In this document: positions 17,737 to 27,508 of the stretch, in pieces
Layout of the letters: each line of letters starts with the position of its first letter
Position numbering within the stretch: position 1 is the stretch's first letter
Origin: Treponema bryantii
Lineage (GTDB): Bacteria > Spirochaetota > Spirochaetia > Treponematales > Treponemataceae
NCBI RefSeq assembly: GCF_900111035.1
Contig: NZ_FOFU01000006.1
Location: 1 to 64,000, forward strand
Length of the DNA: 64,000 bases
Reading direction: 5' to 3'
Position numbers and translations under genes: made by a program
Notes under the pieces: generated by a model
What the model saw: the letters and a program-made list of their open reading frames with translations, nothing else
Told to the model about the DNA's origin: nothing
Databases searched by the model: none

Positions 17737-19233
17737 TTAAGCCCAAGGGTTCTCTGTTGGGTAGCGAACACCCTTTGGCTGGTTGTAGCCAATTTCGTCA
17801 ACTGCTACGCCAATGTACTTGAATACTTCGTAGAGTTCCTTGCCAAAGTGGCCGAATGCAACGGCACCGTGGTGTGGGAAGTTCTTTTCGATGAGTACGT
17901 GGCGGTAGAAGCGGCCCATTTCTGGGATTGCGAAAATACCGATACCACCAAATGAGCGTGTAGCAACTGGAAGAACTTCACCCTGTGCAATGTATGCGCG
18001 GAGGATGTTGTCAGAAGTTGACTGCAAGCGGTAGAATGTGATAGGACCTGGAACGATATCTCCTTCCAGAGTTCCGTTTGTAACTTCAACAGGAAGAGCA
18101 CGAGCCATGATGAGCTGGTACTTCATCTCGCAGAATGAAAGCTTTGTAGAAGCTGTGTTTCCGCAGTGGAAGCCCATGAATGTATCTTTGAGTGTGTACT
18201 GACCGTACTTACCCTTGATGTCTTCATCATAGATATCCTGTGGAACAGTGTTGTTGATGTCGAGGAGAGTAACTGTATCATCAGAAACAACAGTACCGAT
18301 GAACTCAGAAAGACATCCGTAGATATCAACTTCACAAGATACTGGAATACCCATCTTTGTAAGACGGCTGTTTACATAGCAAGGAACGAAGCCAAACTGT
18401 GTCTGGAATGCAGGCCAACATTTACCGGCAATTGCAACGAACTCACGGTATCCGCGGTGAGCTTCAACCCAGTCGAGCAATGTGATTTCATACTGAGCAA
18501 GTTTTTCAAGAACTTCAGGCTTCTTGTTTCCGTTTCCGAGTTCTTTAGCCATATCAGCAGCAACTTCCTTAATACGAGCGTCGCCAGCATGTTTGTTGAA
18601 TGATTCGAACAAGTCAAGTTCTGAGTTCTCTTCAATTTCAACACCAATGTTGTAAAGCTGTTTAATAGGTGCGTTACAAGCAAGGAAGTTGAGTGGACGT
18701 GGTCCAAAAGAAATAATCTTGAGGTGGTTCAAAGCATAAACTGCCTTTGCGATTGGTGCAAATTCGTGAATCATGTCTGCACACTGTTCAGCAGTTCCTA
18801 CTGGATATTCAGGGATATAAGCCTTGATGTTGCGGAGTTTGAGGTTGTAAGAAGCGTTGAGCATACCACAGTAAGCATCACCACGACCCTGGATAAGTCC
18901 GCCGTCCTTAGAAGTCTCTTCTGCAGCAGCACAGAACATCTTTGGACCTTCAAAGTGCTTAGCAAGCAAAGTCTCAGAAATCTCTGGACCAAAGTTACCA
19001 AGGTAAACACAAAGAGCGTTACAGCCGTTCTTTTTAATGTCTTCCAATGCCTGGCACATGTGGATTTCGCTTTCTACGATACAGATAGGGCATTCGTAGA
19101 TTTCGTCTGCGCCATATTTTTCTGTATAAGCTTTAACAAGAGCCTTTCTGCGGTTTACAGCAAGAGACTCTGGGAAACAGTCGCGGCTAACAGCTACGAT
19201 ACCAATCTTAATTTTTGGTTTGTTATTAATCAT
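17737..19233 (-). CDS. L-fucose/L-arabinose-isomerase-superfamily sugar isomerase
   Basis: 498 residues with the FucI/AraA-like architecture. An N-terminal Rossmann half holds 'IGIVAVSRDCFPE' and 'ALCVYLGNFGPE'. The C-terminal half carries likely metal ligands in 'VSCEVDIYGCLSEFIG', 'LLDINN', 'FMGFHCGNT' and 'HHGAVAFGHFGKEL'. It is shorter than E. coli FucI (591) and matches the compact bacterial members whose substrates are often misassigned. It forms an operon with the DUF4867 gene 28 nt upstream and is divergent from the GH10 xylanase. Substrate could be a deoxyhexose or a pentose; context favours plant-polysaccharide sugars. Confidence 0.78.
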   Translation of the reverse strand: MINNKPKIKIGIVAVSRDCFPESLAVNRRKALVKAYTEKYGADEIYECPICIVESEIHMCQALEDIKKNGCNALCVYLGNFGPEISETLLAKHFEGPKMFCAAAEETSKDGGLIQGRGDAYCGMLNASYNLKLRNIKAYIPEYPVGTAEQCADMIHEFAPIAKAVYALNHLKIISFGPRPLNFLACNAPIKQLYNIGVEIEENSELDLFESFNKHAGDARIKEVAADMAKELGNGNKKPEVLEKLAQYEITLLDWVEAHRGYREFVAIAGKCWPAFQTQFGFVPCYVNSRLTKMGIPVSCEVDIYGCLSEFIGTVVSDDTVTLLDINNTVPQDIYDEDIKGKYGQYTLKDTFMGFHCGNTASTKLSFCEMKYQLIMARALPVEVTNGTLEGDIVPGPITFYRLQSTSDNILRAYIAQGEVLPVATRSFGGIGIFAIPEMGRFYRHVLIEKNFPHHGAVAFGHFGKELYEVFKYIGVAVDEIGYNQPKGVRYPTENPWA

Positions 19234-19261
19234 TTTATACTCCTATAAAATTAATACTATT

Positions 19262-19915
19262 TTATTTTGCTTTAGAGATATCAATGTTGATACCGCTCAA
19301 GCCTACAAATGCGCCAGCCTTTGCTTCACTTGAATCTGGATGAGCAATGAGCCACTTGTTGCGTGCCCACAAAAGCTTATCTTCGAAATCAATTTCTTTG
19401 ATTGCAGGCTTTTCTGTGTTTGTATCCTTTGGAAGAACGATAATTACACGGAAACCTTCCTTAGAAACTTCGCCATTTTTTACAGCGTTACATGGTGCAT
19501 AATGAAGAGTTGTCTCATAAACTTCTACAACAGTTCCCTTTGGAACGTAGAAAGCTTCTACAGCAGAAGTGTTGAGTTTTCCATTTTTTACAGACTGAAG
19601 AGGTGCAAGAAGAAGAACCATGTCGTTTGAAGGAATGTTGAGCTCAGAACCACGGTGCCATTCAAGACAGTTGAGCTTAGTGTTGTTACCATTGCAGTAA
19701 CCAACCTGGATTGGCATTCCGCCGTAAGCATTGTCACTGAACTCTTTTGCAATTGGAAGACTTTCCAATCCGGCATCGCCCGGCTCATAAATTACAGCAT
19801 TGTCCGGTTTTTTAGTTGTGTCGTCCAGTTTCTTGAGAAGGTCTGTTACATCATAACCTGTAAGAACCTTTCCATACTTTTCAAAACTGTGACTGAAAAC
19901 AGATTTGATACGCAT
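19262..19915 (-). CDS. DUF4867 family protein (cupin-like, sugar-operon partner)
   Basis: 217 residues with the DUF4867 pattern: 'FEKYGKVLTGYD', 'GGMPIQVGYCNGNNTKLNCLEWHRGSE', 'AFYVPKGTVVEVYETTLHYAPC' and 'GFRVIIVLPKDTN'. The H-R and H-Y-A-P motifs suggest a cupin barrel that may bind a sugar or metal. Family members commonly sit beside sugar isomerase or kinase genes, as here. No enzymatic activity is established to my knowledge. AGGAG precedes the ATG, and a TTAAACGTTTAA palindrome lies 20 nt upstream. Confidence 0.75.
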   Translation of the reverse strand: MRIKSVFSHSFEKYGKVLTGYDVTDLLKKLDDTTKKPDNAVIYEPGDAGLESLPIAKEFSDNAYGGMPIQVGYCNGNNTKLNCLEWHRGSELNIPSNDMVLLLAPLQSVKNGKLNTSAVEAFYVPKGTVVEVYETTLHYAPCNAVKNGEVSKEGFRVIIVLPKDTNTEKPAIKEIDFEDKLLWARNKWLIAHPDSSEAKAGAFVGLSGINIDISKAK

Positions 19916-19934
19916 CTTTTTTCTTTAACTCCTA

Positions 19935-19946
19935 TTAAACGTTTAA
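19935..19946 (-). promoter_or_regulatory. Candidate LacI-type operator before DUF4867-isomerase operon
   Basis: The perfect 12-bp palindrome TTAAACGTTTAA has the central CG typical of LacI/GalR-family sites. It lies in the 5' leader region, just upstream of the ribosome site for the start at 19915. Confidence 0.4.
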
Positions 19947-20071
19947 CCGGGTAGTTTGCACTAAACTCCCATGCGCAAAAAATCCGAAGAAACGCTCATG
20001 ATATTGTATCACGAGTGTATAAATATTTCACTATTTAAAGACTAAATTTCTGTTAATAAATACAAATTTAA

Positions 20072-20083
20072 GCAACCGGTTGC
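20072..20083 (+). promoter_or_regulatory. Xylan-regulon operator, copy 1 (GCAACCGGTTGC)
   Basis: A perfect 12-bp palindrome with central CG. It is followed by a possible -10 box TAATAT at 20099-20104, so it would cover the -35 region. The same palindrome lies before the xylulokinase gene at 30650-30661, and 15 bases (AAGCAACCGGTTGCC) match when each is read toward its gene. The site lies between two divergent units and might also affect the isomerase operon. Confidence 0.65.
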
Positions 20084-20147
20084 CTTACGAAAACGTTGTA
20101 ATATAGATTCATACAATTTCTAAGAATATTCCCCGCTATTTTTATTC

Positions 20148-21317
20148 ATGCAAACAAAGCATAATAAAATCATGAAAAGATTATTCGAAAGCTATAAAGA
20201 TTATTTTAGAGTTGGTGCTGCTATCAGCGGAATTATCCTTATGTCTGAAGAAGAAAAAGTTGAACACTTCGAAAAGATGAAAATCCGTTATGCAGACTTC
20301 AAAAAGAACTTCAAACCTACTCCAGAATTCCCTGAATTTAAATTTCCAGAGCCTAAACCTCTGCCAACAGGCCGCCTGCCAGATTATGAACTGGCTGCAA
20401 ATCAGTTTAATCTTGTAGTTGCTGAAAACGAATGTAAAATGGGCTCGATTTATAACGGCGAAAATGATTTTGATTTTAAGATGGCAGACCGCCTCCGTGA
20501 TTTCGCCAGAACAAACGGCCAGGATATGCGCTGGCACACCCTCGTCTGGCACAATCAGTCACCTAAATGGATTTTTGAAGATGAAAAAGGCGAAAAAGTG
20601 AGCAAAGAAGTACTCGAAGAACGTCTTAAAAAATATATTTTCACAGTTGGTGAACGCTACCGCGACGATATCTGCTCTGTAGATGTCGTAAATGAATGTA
20701 TTTCAGATAAGAACTTTATTCTCCGTGACGGAGCAGACCGCTCCCAGTGGTTTGATATTCTCGGACCTGATTATATTGATAAGGCCTTTTTCTGGGCAAA
20801 AGAAGCATTCCCTAAATCAAGCCTCGTAATCAACGACTATAATCTTGAAATTGTTCCTGGAAAGCGCCAGGGCATGTACAATCTCTTAAAAGGATTACTT
20901 GAGCGTGGAGTTCCTGTAGATACAGTTGGCCTTCAGATGCATATCAACATTGAAAATCCACCTGTAAGTGAAATTGAAAAGACAATCGAACTTTACGGAA
21001 GCCTTGGACTCAACGTAATTGTTACAGAAATGGAAATTTCTGTTTACCCGGATAAAGAACAGAACAACGGCAAGTTTGATCCACGCCGCGAATATACACC
21101 AGAGCTTTTTGAGCAGCAGGCAGAACGCTACTATCAGATTTTTGAATGTTTTAAGAAAGAAGCTAAAGCCGGCATTTTGAAGGATGTCGTTCTCTGGGGT
21201 ATTACCGACCGTATGAGCTGGAAAAACGGATTCCCAGTTCCAGACCGAACAGACGTTCCTCTGCTGTTTGATGGAGAAGGAAAACCAAAGGCAGCGTTCG
21301 ATAGATTGACAAAATAG
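20148..21317 (+). CDS. GH10 endo-beta-1,4-xylanase, intracellular
   Basis: 389 residues of a GH10 barrel: 'HFN..AENECKMG'-type opening, 'MRWHTLVWHNQSP', acid/base Glu183 in 'DVVNEC', 'LVINDYN', 'GLQMHI', nucleophile Glu294 in 'VTEMEIS' and 'LWGITDRMSW'. It has no signal peptide, so it should act on imported xylo-oligosaccharides, together with the GH120 enzyme. An unusual proline/lysine-rich stretch (about residues 50-85, 'PEFPEFKFPEPKPLPTG') replaces the usual short first loop. No ribosome site is visible before the ATG at 20148 or the in-frame ATG at 20172, so the start is uncertain. Confidence 0.92.
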   Translation: MQTKHNKIMKRLFESYKDYFRVGAAISGIILMSEEEKVEHFEKMKIRYADFKKNFKPTPEFPEFKFPEPKPLPTGRLPDYELAANQFNLVVAENECKMGSIYNGENDFDFKMADRLRDFARTNGQDMRWHTLVWHNQSPKWIFEDEKGEKVSKEVLEERLKKYIFTVGERYRDDICSVDVVNECISDKNFILRDGADRSQWFDILGPDYIDKAFFWAKEAFPKSSLVINDYNLEIVPGKRQGMYNLLKGLLERGVPVDTVGLQMHINIENPPVSEIEKTIELYGSLGLNVIVTEMEISVYPDKEQNNGKFDPRREYTPELFEQQAERYYQIFECFKKEAKAGILKDVVLWGITDRMSWKNGFPVPDRTDVPLLFDGEGKPKAAFDRLTK

Positions 21318-21354
21318 CCACTTTTTGTCATTCTGAAACGAGAGGTTATAAAAA

Positions 21355-22074
21355 GTGATTATCGATTTTGAATATCAGCCGCTGCTTGAAGATTACAAAA
21401 AGAACGGCGACATGCTGCTTGGTTCTATTCTTAAAATTCTTGAGAATTCAGGAAATAAACATTCTGACGCTGCCGGGGACGCGATTCTTGAAGGTTCCAG
21501 CAACGGAAAAGCCTGGGTTCTTACCGACTGGCTGATTGATGTAATCATCTATCCTAAATACGGCGACAAAATCGTTGCCCGTACCTGGTCAGAACCAGTT
21601 AATAATCTGTTCATCTGTACCCGTGACTTTGAAATGTATTGTAACGGGGAACTTTCAGTAAAGGGCACTACAAAGTGGATACTGCTCGACCTCAATACAA
21701 ATCGTCCATGTAAAATCACTCAGGAAATCATAAACAAATACCAGCCGGAAGATAAGCATACCTACGAAGATTCAAAGCTTCCTAAACTTGTACTTCCGGA
21801 AAGCTTTTCCCGAGAAACTCCAATTGCAATCCGCCGTCTTGATATAGATTTTAATGACCATGTTCACAATCTTACATATCTTGATTATGCCCTTGAAGGA
21901 TTGCCGGAAGAGGTTTTTGAAAACCGCAATTTCAAGAAGCTTCGTATCAGTTATAAAATGGCAGTAAAATCAGGAGAAGCAATTGTCTGCAAGTACGCAG
22001 AAAACGAAGGCCGCCACATCTGCTGTATTTACGGCAAAGGCGGCGACCTTAAAACTCAAATCGAATTTGACTGA
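21355..22074 (+). CDS. Acyl-ACP thioesterase
   Basis: 239 residues in a double hot-dog layout typical of PF01643 thioesterases. The N-terminal half has 'WVLTDWLIDVIIYPKYGDKIVARTW'. The C-terminal half has 'IDFNDHVHNLTYLDYALEGLP', containing the Asn-x-His catalytic region. It hydrolyses acyl-ACP to release free fatty acids. It uses a GTG start at 21355 after GAGAGG. It follows the xylanase at 37 nt and may be co-transcribed, but the functions look unrelated. Confidence 0.85.
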   Translation: MIIDFEYQPLLEDYKKNGDMLLGSILKILENSGNKHSDAAGDAILEGSSNGKAWVLTDWLIDVIIYPKYGDKIVARTWSEPVNNLFICTRDFEMYCNGELSVKGTTKWILLDLNTNRPCKITQEIINKYQPEDKHTYEDSKLPKLVLPESFSRETPIAIRRLDIDFNDHVHNLTYLDYALEGLPEEVFENRNFKKLRISYKMAVKSGEAIVCKYAENEGRHICCIYGKGGDLKTQIEFD

Positions 22075-22076
22075 TA

Positions 22077-22105
22077 AAAAAACCGGGCCCGCAAGCCCGG
22101 TTTTT
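22077..22105. terminator. Bidirectional terminator
   Basis: The stem AACCGGGC/GCCCGGTT (22081-22102), flanked by A5 on the left and T5 on the right, lies between the convergent thioesterase and chemoreceptor genes. Confidence 0.9.
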
Positions 22106-22107
22106 CG

Positions 22108-23976
22108 TTATAATTTGAACTTATTAATTTCTTCAGTGATATAAAGAACAGATTTCTTATTTGCTTCAGCCTTAGCACGGACAGTAGAGAACGATTCAGA
22201 GAAGTTCTTAACTACAGTTTCTGACTCACCAACAGAATCATTTACCTTTCCTGCAAGATTTACTACTTCAGTCAAATCATTCATAATCTCTTCTGTATAA
22301 TTTGCCTGATTCTTAGCAAGACCACTAACGTCTTCAATCTGCTTTACAATAATATTTGTACTTGAAAGGATTGAATTAGCATCCTTTGACTGCTGAGCCA
22401 TAGTCTTTGAGATCTCTGCAACAACACCACTCTGCTCTTCAATTTCTTTCTGAATCTTATTGAATGCATTACTTGTAAGTTCCATGTTCGAAGAACCTTC
22501 TTCCATAGATTTAGCAATTTCATTGATAAGATTACTGATATCTTTTGTAGAGTTCTGAGTAGATTCAGAAAGTTTACGGATTTCGTCGGCTACAACACTG
22601 AATCCCTTTCCGGCATCACCCGCATGTGCCGCCTCAATAGCCGCATTCATAGCAAGAAGGTTTGTCTGAGAAGCAACAGCCTGAATCACCTTGATAACTT
22701 CAATCATGCGCTTAGACATTTCTGTAATACCATTGATTACAGTCTGAGTCTTCTTTACTTCCGCACTACCAGAAACAGATTCTGCAGTAAGCGCATCAGA
22801 AAGAGTCTGTGCCCGTTCAATCAGATTTGTGATAGCCTTAAAGTTATCTACCATTTCAGTCATAGAATTTTCATTTTCTTTTTCTGATTTAAACTGGAAG
22901 CCTGTAAAGTCGCTGACCTTTGTAGCATCAGCACTAAGCTTTGTAACACCTTCATTTACAGAAACAAGAAGTTCAGCCTGATTATTAGATTCAGAACTCA
23001 TTTCCTGGAATCTTTCAACGATCTTAGCAATATCAGAAGAAGATGATTCTGTAAGGCCCATAAGCTCTTCTGCACTTAAATCTACCGCATCAGCTTCATT
23101 CTTCAATTTTAAAAGGGAAGTACGGAGTGAATCCATAAGAAGGTTCATTTCCGACATGATAATACCAAAGTCATCGAAAGATCCTACATAAATACGGCTC
23201 TGAAGATCACCTTCTGTACGAAGTTTACGAATTTGATTGATTGAAATTGCAAAACGGTGACGAAGCTGAATAAGTGTTATAACGATAAGTGGACCACAGA
23301 AAATCACCGACTGGGCAATACCAAAAAGTGCTTTGTGAACAAATAAATCCATAGACCAGCCGTGGCGAACAGCACTATAACCAGAACAGAAAACATGCCA
23401 TGCAACAGTAAGGCTTGCAATTAAAATTCCCTGTCCAAGATTCATAGAAACTTTAGAGGTTTTAAAGCCCTCTGTAGTAATGAGCTTAAGTTTATAAAGC
23501 TGACGGCGTGAAACTGTTGCAAAACAGTTAACAGAATACTGAACAGCTGTAAAACCATATAAAAGAATCAAAATCATAATGACAATCAAATCAACTTTAT
23601 TATAGTTAACCTTACCAGCCATTGTTTTTATGATGATTGTTGAACCATTACCAACAGGATAACCTGCCATAAGAGCTGCTGTTGAAAGGATTCTGATTTT
23701 CTTAAGGATTTTATCTACGCTTCTCTGTTCTTCTTCGGTTATTGGTTCTGTTTCGGCTTTCTTAATCAGATTCAGAAGCGGCTTCATGATGATATAACTG
23801 ATTATTGTGATGACAACACAGATTCCGGCAGCCGGTCCTAAGGATGCTCCAAGACCGCTTATCCAGTCTGCCCAGGAAGACCCTTTAATCTGGGTAACCT
23901 GGAATGATGATAGTAAAGGAACGCCAATTACAGTACTAACACCAAAAAATAGCATATATAGCTGAAACAAATTCAT
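22108..23976 (-). CDS. Methyl-accepting chemotaxis protein with multi-pass membrane domain
   Basis: 622 residues. About six hydrophobic segments fill residues 1-240, in place of the usual two-helix periplasmic sensor. They are followed by a HAMP-like segment ('[14 protein letters not shown]', about 245-300). The C-terminal signalling domain carries the kinase-contact hairpin '[33 protein letters not shown]'. There is no extracellular ligand domain, so it may sense through the membrane or cytoplasm. It should couple to CheA/CheW at a receptor array. Confidence 0.9.
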   Translation of the reverse strand: MNLFQLYMLFFGVSTVIGVPLLSSFQVTQIKGSSWADWISGLGASLGPAAGICVVITIISYIIMKPLLNLIKKAETEPITEEEQRSVDKILKKIRILSTAALMAGYPVGNGSTIIIKTMAGKVNYNKVDLIVIMILILLYGFTAVQYSVNCFATVSRRQLYKLKLITTEGFKTSKVSMNLGQGILIASLTVAWHVFCSGYSAVRHGWSMDLFVHKALFGIAQSVIFCGPLIVITLIQLRHRFAISINQIRKLRTEGDLQSRIYVGSFDDFGIIMSEMNLLMDSLRTSLLKLKNEADAVDLSAEELMGLTESSSSDIAKIVERFQEMSSESNNQAELLVSVNEGVTKLSADATKVSDFTGFQFKSEKENENSMTEMVDNFKAITNLIERAQTLSDALTAESVSGSAEVKKTQTVINGITEMSKRMIEVIKVIQAVASQTNLLAMNAAIEAAHAGDAGKGFSVVADEIRKLSESTQNSTKDISNLINEIAKSMEEGSSNMELTSNAFNKIQKEIEEQSGVVAEISKTMAQQSKDANSILSSTNIIVKQIEDVSGLAKNQANYTEEIMNDLTEVVNLAGKVNDSVGESETVVKNFSESFSTVRAKAEANKKSVLYITEEINKFKL

Positions 23977-24039
23977 ATCTCTTCTCCATACAAATTAAGT
24001 GTTAATATTGTATAACGGAAATATGAAAACTGTCAAAAT

Positions 24040-25437
24040 TTAAAGAGTTTTAATGTCCTTATTATAAGTAATACGCATTCCTATAGCACTGGCAATTACA
24101 GAAGCTCCTTCTGCAATTATAAATGCCCACCAGATATTATTTACATCACCTGTAAGAGAAAGAAGATAGGCTGCAGGAAGAAGCACAATAATCTGACGAA
24201 CAAATGAAACAATCATACTCATAAGACCTTTTCCGAGAGCCTGGAAAACTGAAATCAATGTAATACAGATTGCTGCAACTGGGAAATGAAGGGCAATTCT
24301 TCTAAGGGCCGGAATACCAATAGCATACATTTCTTCTGAAGCATTAAACATTGCAAGCAGCTGACGTGGGAAAAGTTCAAAAATCAAAAGTCCAGCACCC
24401 ATAATTAAAACTGCAGCAATAGCACAGAGCTTAATTGCACGCATAATTCTGTCTTTACGTTTTGCACCATAGTTATAAGCAACGATAGGAACAATTCCGT
24501 TATTAAGACCAAAAACAGGCATAAAAATAAAACTCTGAAGCTTAAAGTAAACTCCATAAACTGCAACGGCTGTCATTGTAAAGGCACCCAGAATCAAGTT
24601 GATAAGATATGTAAGTACCGAACCAATAGATCCAAGCAGAATAGAAGGAACACCTACCTTGTAGATATCAGCAATTACTTTACCATGAGGACGGAAGCCC
24701 TTAATTTTGTAACTGATTTCCTTATTCTTTGTAAGGTTCAGAGAAAGTGAAATTACGAAACCAACTATCTGACCTAAAACTGTTGCCCAGGCTGCTCCGG
24801 CAATTCCAAGTTTTGGGAATCCAAGCAATCCGAAAATCAAAAGAGGATCAAAAATGATATTTGTGATAGCACCAGCAAGCTGAGAAATCATAGAAAGAAC
24901 AGTGCGTCCTGTAGACTGGAGAAGACGCTCAAACAAAATAGCACCATATAAGCCTACAGAAACAATCATACATATAGAAAGATACTGTACACCATACTCA
25001 ATGATTTCAGGGTTATTTGTCTGTGATTCAAAATAAATGCGTGGAACAAAAATTCCAAGCACAATGAAAACAACACAAGTGATAGCATAAAGGAAAATAC
25101 CGTTCATAGCAGAATCACTTACAGCTTTTTTATCCTGCTGTCCAAGTCTCATAGAAAGCAGAGCATTTACACCAACTCCAGTACCAACTGAAGTAGAAAT
25201 CATCAAATTCTGAATAGGGAACGCAAGAGAAACTGCAGTAAGTGCGTTTTCCGAAATCTGTGCAACGAAAATACTATCTACAATATTATAAAGCGCCTGT
25301 ACCAGCATAGAAATCATCATCGGTAATGAAATCTGAATCAAAAGTTTACCGAGCGGCATAGTACCCATTTTATTTTCAATCTGAACTGTTTTAGTTTCTG
25401 AGGCAGCAGCCCCATCTTTTTTATCTAAATCTTCCAT
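24040..25437 (-). CDS. MATE family efflux transporter
   Basis: 465 residues with 12 predicted membrane helices. It has MATE signatures 'GKLLIQISLPMMISMLVQALYNIVDSIFV', 'GVGVNALLSMRLGQ' and 'LQSTGRTVLSMISQ', plus the second-half repeat 'FGLNNGIVPIVAYNYGAK'. It is a cation-coupled multidrug/organic-cation exporter. The cytoplasmic N-terminus carries an extra 25 polar residues. A second, clearly different MATE protein lies at 31.9-33.3 kb. Substrate unknown. Confidence 0.92.
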   Translation of the reverse strand: MEDLDKKDGAAASETKTVQIENKMGTMPLGKLLIQISLPMMISMLVQALYNIVDSIFVAQISENALTAVSLAFPIQNLMISTSVGTGVGVNALLSMRLGQQDKKAVSDSAMNGIFLYAITCVVFIVLGIFVPRIYFESQTNNPEIIEYGVQYLSICMIVSVGLYGAILFERLLQSTGRTVLSMISQLAGAITNIIFDPLLIFGLLGFPKLGIAGAAWATVLGQIVGFVISLSLNLTKNKEISYKIKGFRPHGKVIADIYKVGVPSILLGSIGSVLTYLINLILGAFTMTAVAVYGVYFKLQSFIFMPVFGLNNGIVPIVAYNYGAKRKDRIMRAIKLCAIAAVLIMGAGLLIFELFPRQLLAMFNASEEMYAIGIPALRRIALHFPVAAICITLISVFQALGKGLMSMIVSFVRQIIVLLPAAYLLSLTGDVNNIWWAFIIAEGASVIASAIGMRITYNKDIKTL

Positions 25438-25595
25438 AACTAGACTATTTAACAGAATATGTTGAAAAATGTAAAGAGATGCGAAAAAACGTAGCGAAAT
25501 GTATAGAATGTTTTGAAATTCTCAAACTTATCAATTTTCAATTTGATTTATCTATACTGTTATTTTATAATTATTTTTAAAGAGGAAATTCAAAA

Positions 25596-26798
25596 ATGAT
25601 AATTAAAAAACTTGAAGGCAAAGAAAGATTTGACGCCTATAAACTGTTTGTATACTGTTTTCATCGTCGCGTAGATAATATTGAGTCAGAACGTCAGAAA
25701 TGCGAAGCAGAAACCTGTGAAGACTGGGGTGCTTTTTCTGATGATAATAAACTGATGGCTCGCATAATCAATAATCATTATGATTTTTATGTTGATGGAA
25801 AGCCTGTAAAAACCGGTGGTATCGGTGCTGTAGCAACTTATCCTGAATATAGAGAAACGGGAGCTATTCGCGAAATTTTTTATGAAATTCTGAAGGAAGC
25901 CTATCGCAATGGCGAAGTACTTTCATCTCTGTATCCGTTCAATCATAAATTTTATAGAAAATTTGGTTATGAGGTAGTGCCTTTTATCAACGAATATAAA
26001 ATGCATCCGGGTGCTTTAAAAGACTATCACTCACTTCCTTCCGAAGAAAAATGCGAAGTTTATCGATGGCAGCCTGGTGAAAACATTAAAGATTTCATGG
26101 ATATTTATAATCAATTTTCTCCAACTTTTAATCTTTCAGCCGTTAGAACAGAATCGATGATGCTCGAGCATCTTAAGATTGAAAAGGAATTTATTGATAG
26201 AAAATTCTCTTATGTTTTTAAGCATAATGGAAAGCCAGTTTCTTATTTAATTTTCAAGGATGAATTTAGTCCTGAAGCTGCAATCCTCAAAGTTGAAGAA
26301 TGTGCATGGACCAGCAGAATTGGCTTTAATGCGATTTTAAATTTCCTGTCACGTTTTACCGCAGACTATGGTTCGATAGTTCTTCCTCTTCCAATGGGAA
26401 TTGATCTTCTTAAAATAATATCTGCACCAAACGCATATGAAATTGAAAAAAGAACCTGCCAGCATTTTATGGTTCGAATTATGAATGCTGTAAAACTTTT
26501 TGAAGTTTTGAAGAAGCCTTCAGACTGTGATTTTACAATTAAGATTACAGATGAAATCATAAAAGAAAACAATATTGCACTTCATGTTATGGCAGATAAG
26601 GTTGAAGTTATAAATGACGAAACTAACGATTGTAAGTTTGATCTTGAAGCCAATATTCGACCTCTTGGCCAGCTTGCAGTTGGCTGCCTAAGTATTGATG
26701 AAGCCCTTCTTCGCTCTGATGTGAAAATCAATGGAAAAGAAGAACTGCTCAGGAGAATCTTTATAAACAAAAAACTTTTTATAAGTGAAAGCTTTTAA
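25596..26798 (+). CDS. Eis-like GNAT acetyltransferase
   Basis: 400 residues with the three-part Eis layout. The N-terminal GNAT domain has 'TGGIGAVATYPEYRETGAIREIF', containing the acetyl-CoA loop, and 'SLYPFNHKFYRKFGYE'. A second GNAT-like fold follows, and the C-terminus is an SCP2-like domain ('QLAVGCLSIDEALLRSD'). Proteins of this family acetylate amines, including aminoglycosides in some species; the natural substrate here is unknown. AGAGG lies upstream of the ATG. The histidine phosphatase starts 30 nt downstream and the M15 peptidase follows, so the three genes may form one operon. Confidence 0.85.
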   Translation: MIIKKLEGKERFDAYKLFVYCFHRRVDNIESERQKCEAETCEDWGAFSDDNKLMARIINNHYDFYVDGKPVKTGGIGAVATYPEYRETGAIREIFYEILKEAYRNGEVLSSLYPFNHKFYRKFGYEVVPFINEYKMHPGALKDYHSLPSEEKCEVYRWQPGENIKDFMDIYNQFSPTFNLSAVRTESMMLEHLKIEKEFIDRKFSYVFKHNGKPVSYLIFKDEFSPEAAILKVEECAWTSRIGFNAILNFLSRFTADYGSIVLPLPMGIDLLKIISAPNAYEIEKRTCQHFMVRIMNAVKLFEVLKKPSDCDFTIKITDEIIKENNIALHVMADKVEVINDETNDCKFDLEANIRPLGQLAVGCLSIDEALLRSDVKINGKEELLRRIFINKKLFISESF

Positions 26799-26827
26799 TT
26801 TTTTACACCCAAATAGGAAGTTACAAT

Positions 26828-27499
26828 ATGAGAATCATACTTATACGTCATGGAAATCCTGATTATGAAAAAGACTGTCTGACAGAACTTGGACATAAGC
26901 AGGCAGCAGCTGCTGCTCAAAGACTTTTATCAGAAGAAATTGATGAGATTTTTTCTTCTCCTCAGGGCCGGGCATTTCAGACAGCAGAATATTTTTCCAA
27001 AGCTTCAGGAATAAAACCAATACAAATTCTCGATTTTATCCGCGAAATCCGCTACGGCTGTGAAGGAGAATTGTATGAGCCAAAATGGAATCCCTGGAAC
27101 GGAGCTGATGAATTAGTATGGAGTGGTCAAAATCTTCAGAGTCCAAACTGGCGTGAATATCCTGTTTTTAAGAATAATTTTGCAACAGTTGATGCAGATA
27201 AGATTGGTGAAGAAACAGATAAATGGCTTGCAACTCAGGGCTATGAACGCGAAGGTTTTTACTACCGTTGTACACGTCCGGATGATAAACAAAAAACACT
27301 TGCCATTTTTAATCATGGTGGAGCCAGCGCTGCATTTATGTCTCGCGTACTAAACCAGCCGTTCCCTTATATGTGTGCCCTACTTCATTTTCAGCACACA
27401 GCAATTTCGATTCTTCGATTCGATAAAACTCCGGGAAAACTGACAGTTCCTACAATTGAACTTTTAAATGACGCCCGACATCTCAAGGATGTAAAATAG
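26828..27499 (+). CDS. Histidine phosphatase family protein
   Basis: 223 residues. The phosphohistidine motif RHG is at residues 7-9, followed by 'LTELGHKQA', 'FSSPQGRAFQTAEYF' and a late 'FNHGGASAAF' His. This is the phosphoglycerate-mutase-like fold of small-molecule or protein phosphatases. The substrate is not evident. It is the middle gene of a three-gene rightward set. Confidence 0.87.
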   Translation: MRIILIRHGNPDYEKDCLTELGHKQAAAAAQRLLSEEIDEIFSSPQGRAFQTAEYFSKASGIKPIQILDFIREIRYGCEGELYEPKWNPWNGADELVWSGQNLQSPNWREYPVFKNNFATVDADKIGEETDKWLATQGYEREGFYYRCTRPDDKQKTLAIFNHGGASAAFMSRVLNQPFPYMCALLHFQHTAISILRFDKTPGKLTVPTIELLNDARHLKDVK

Positions 27500-27508
27500 T
27501 TATTGATT

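Noticed and set aside
17737-19233. Xylose isomerase (XylA), to pair with the xylulokinase
   Set aside because: The motifs are those of the FucI/AraA superfamily; the XylA TIM-barrel signatures are absent.
18166-19248. Long plus-strand frames opposite the sugar isomerase gene
   Set aside because: They are low-complexity shadows of a clearly conserved minus-strand isomerase.
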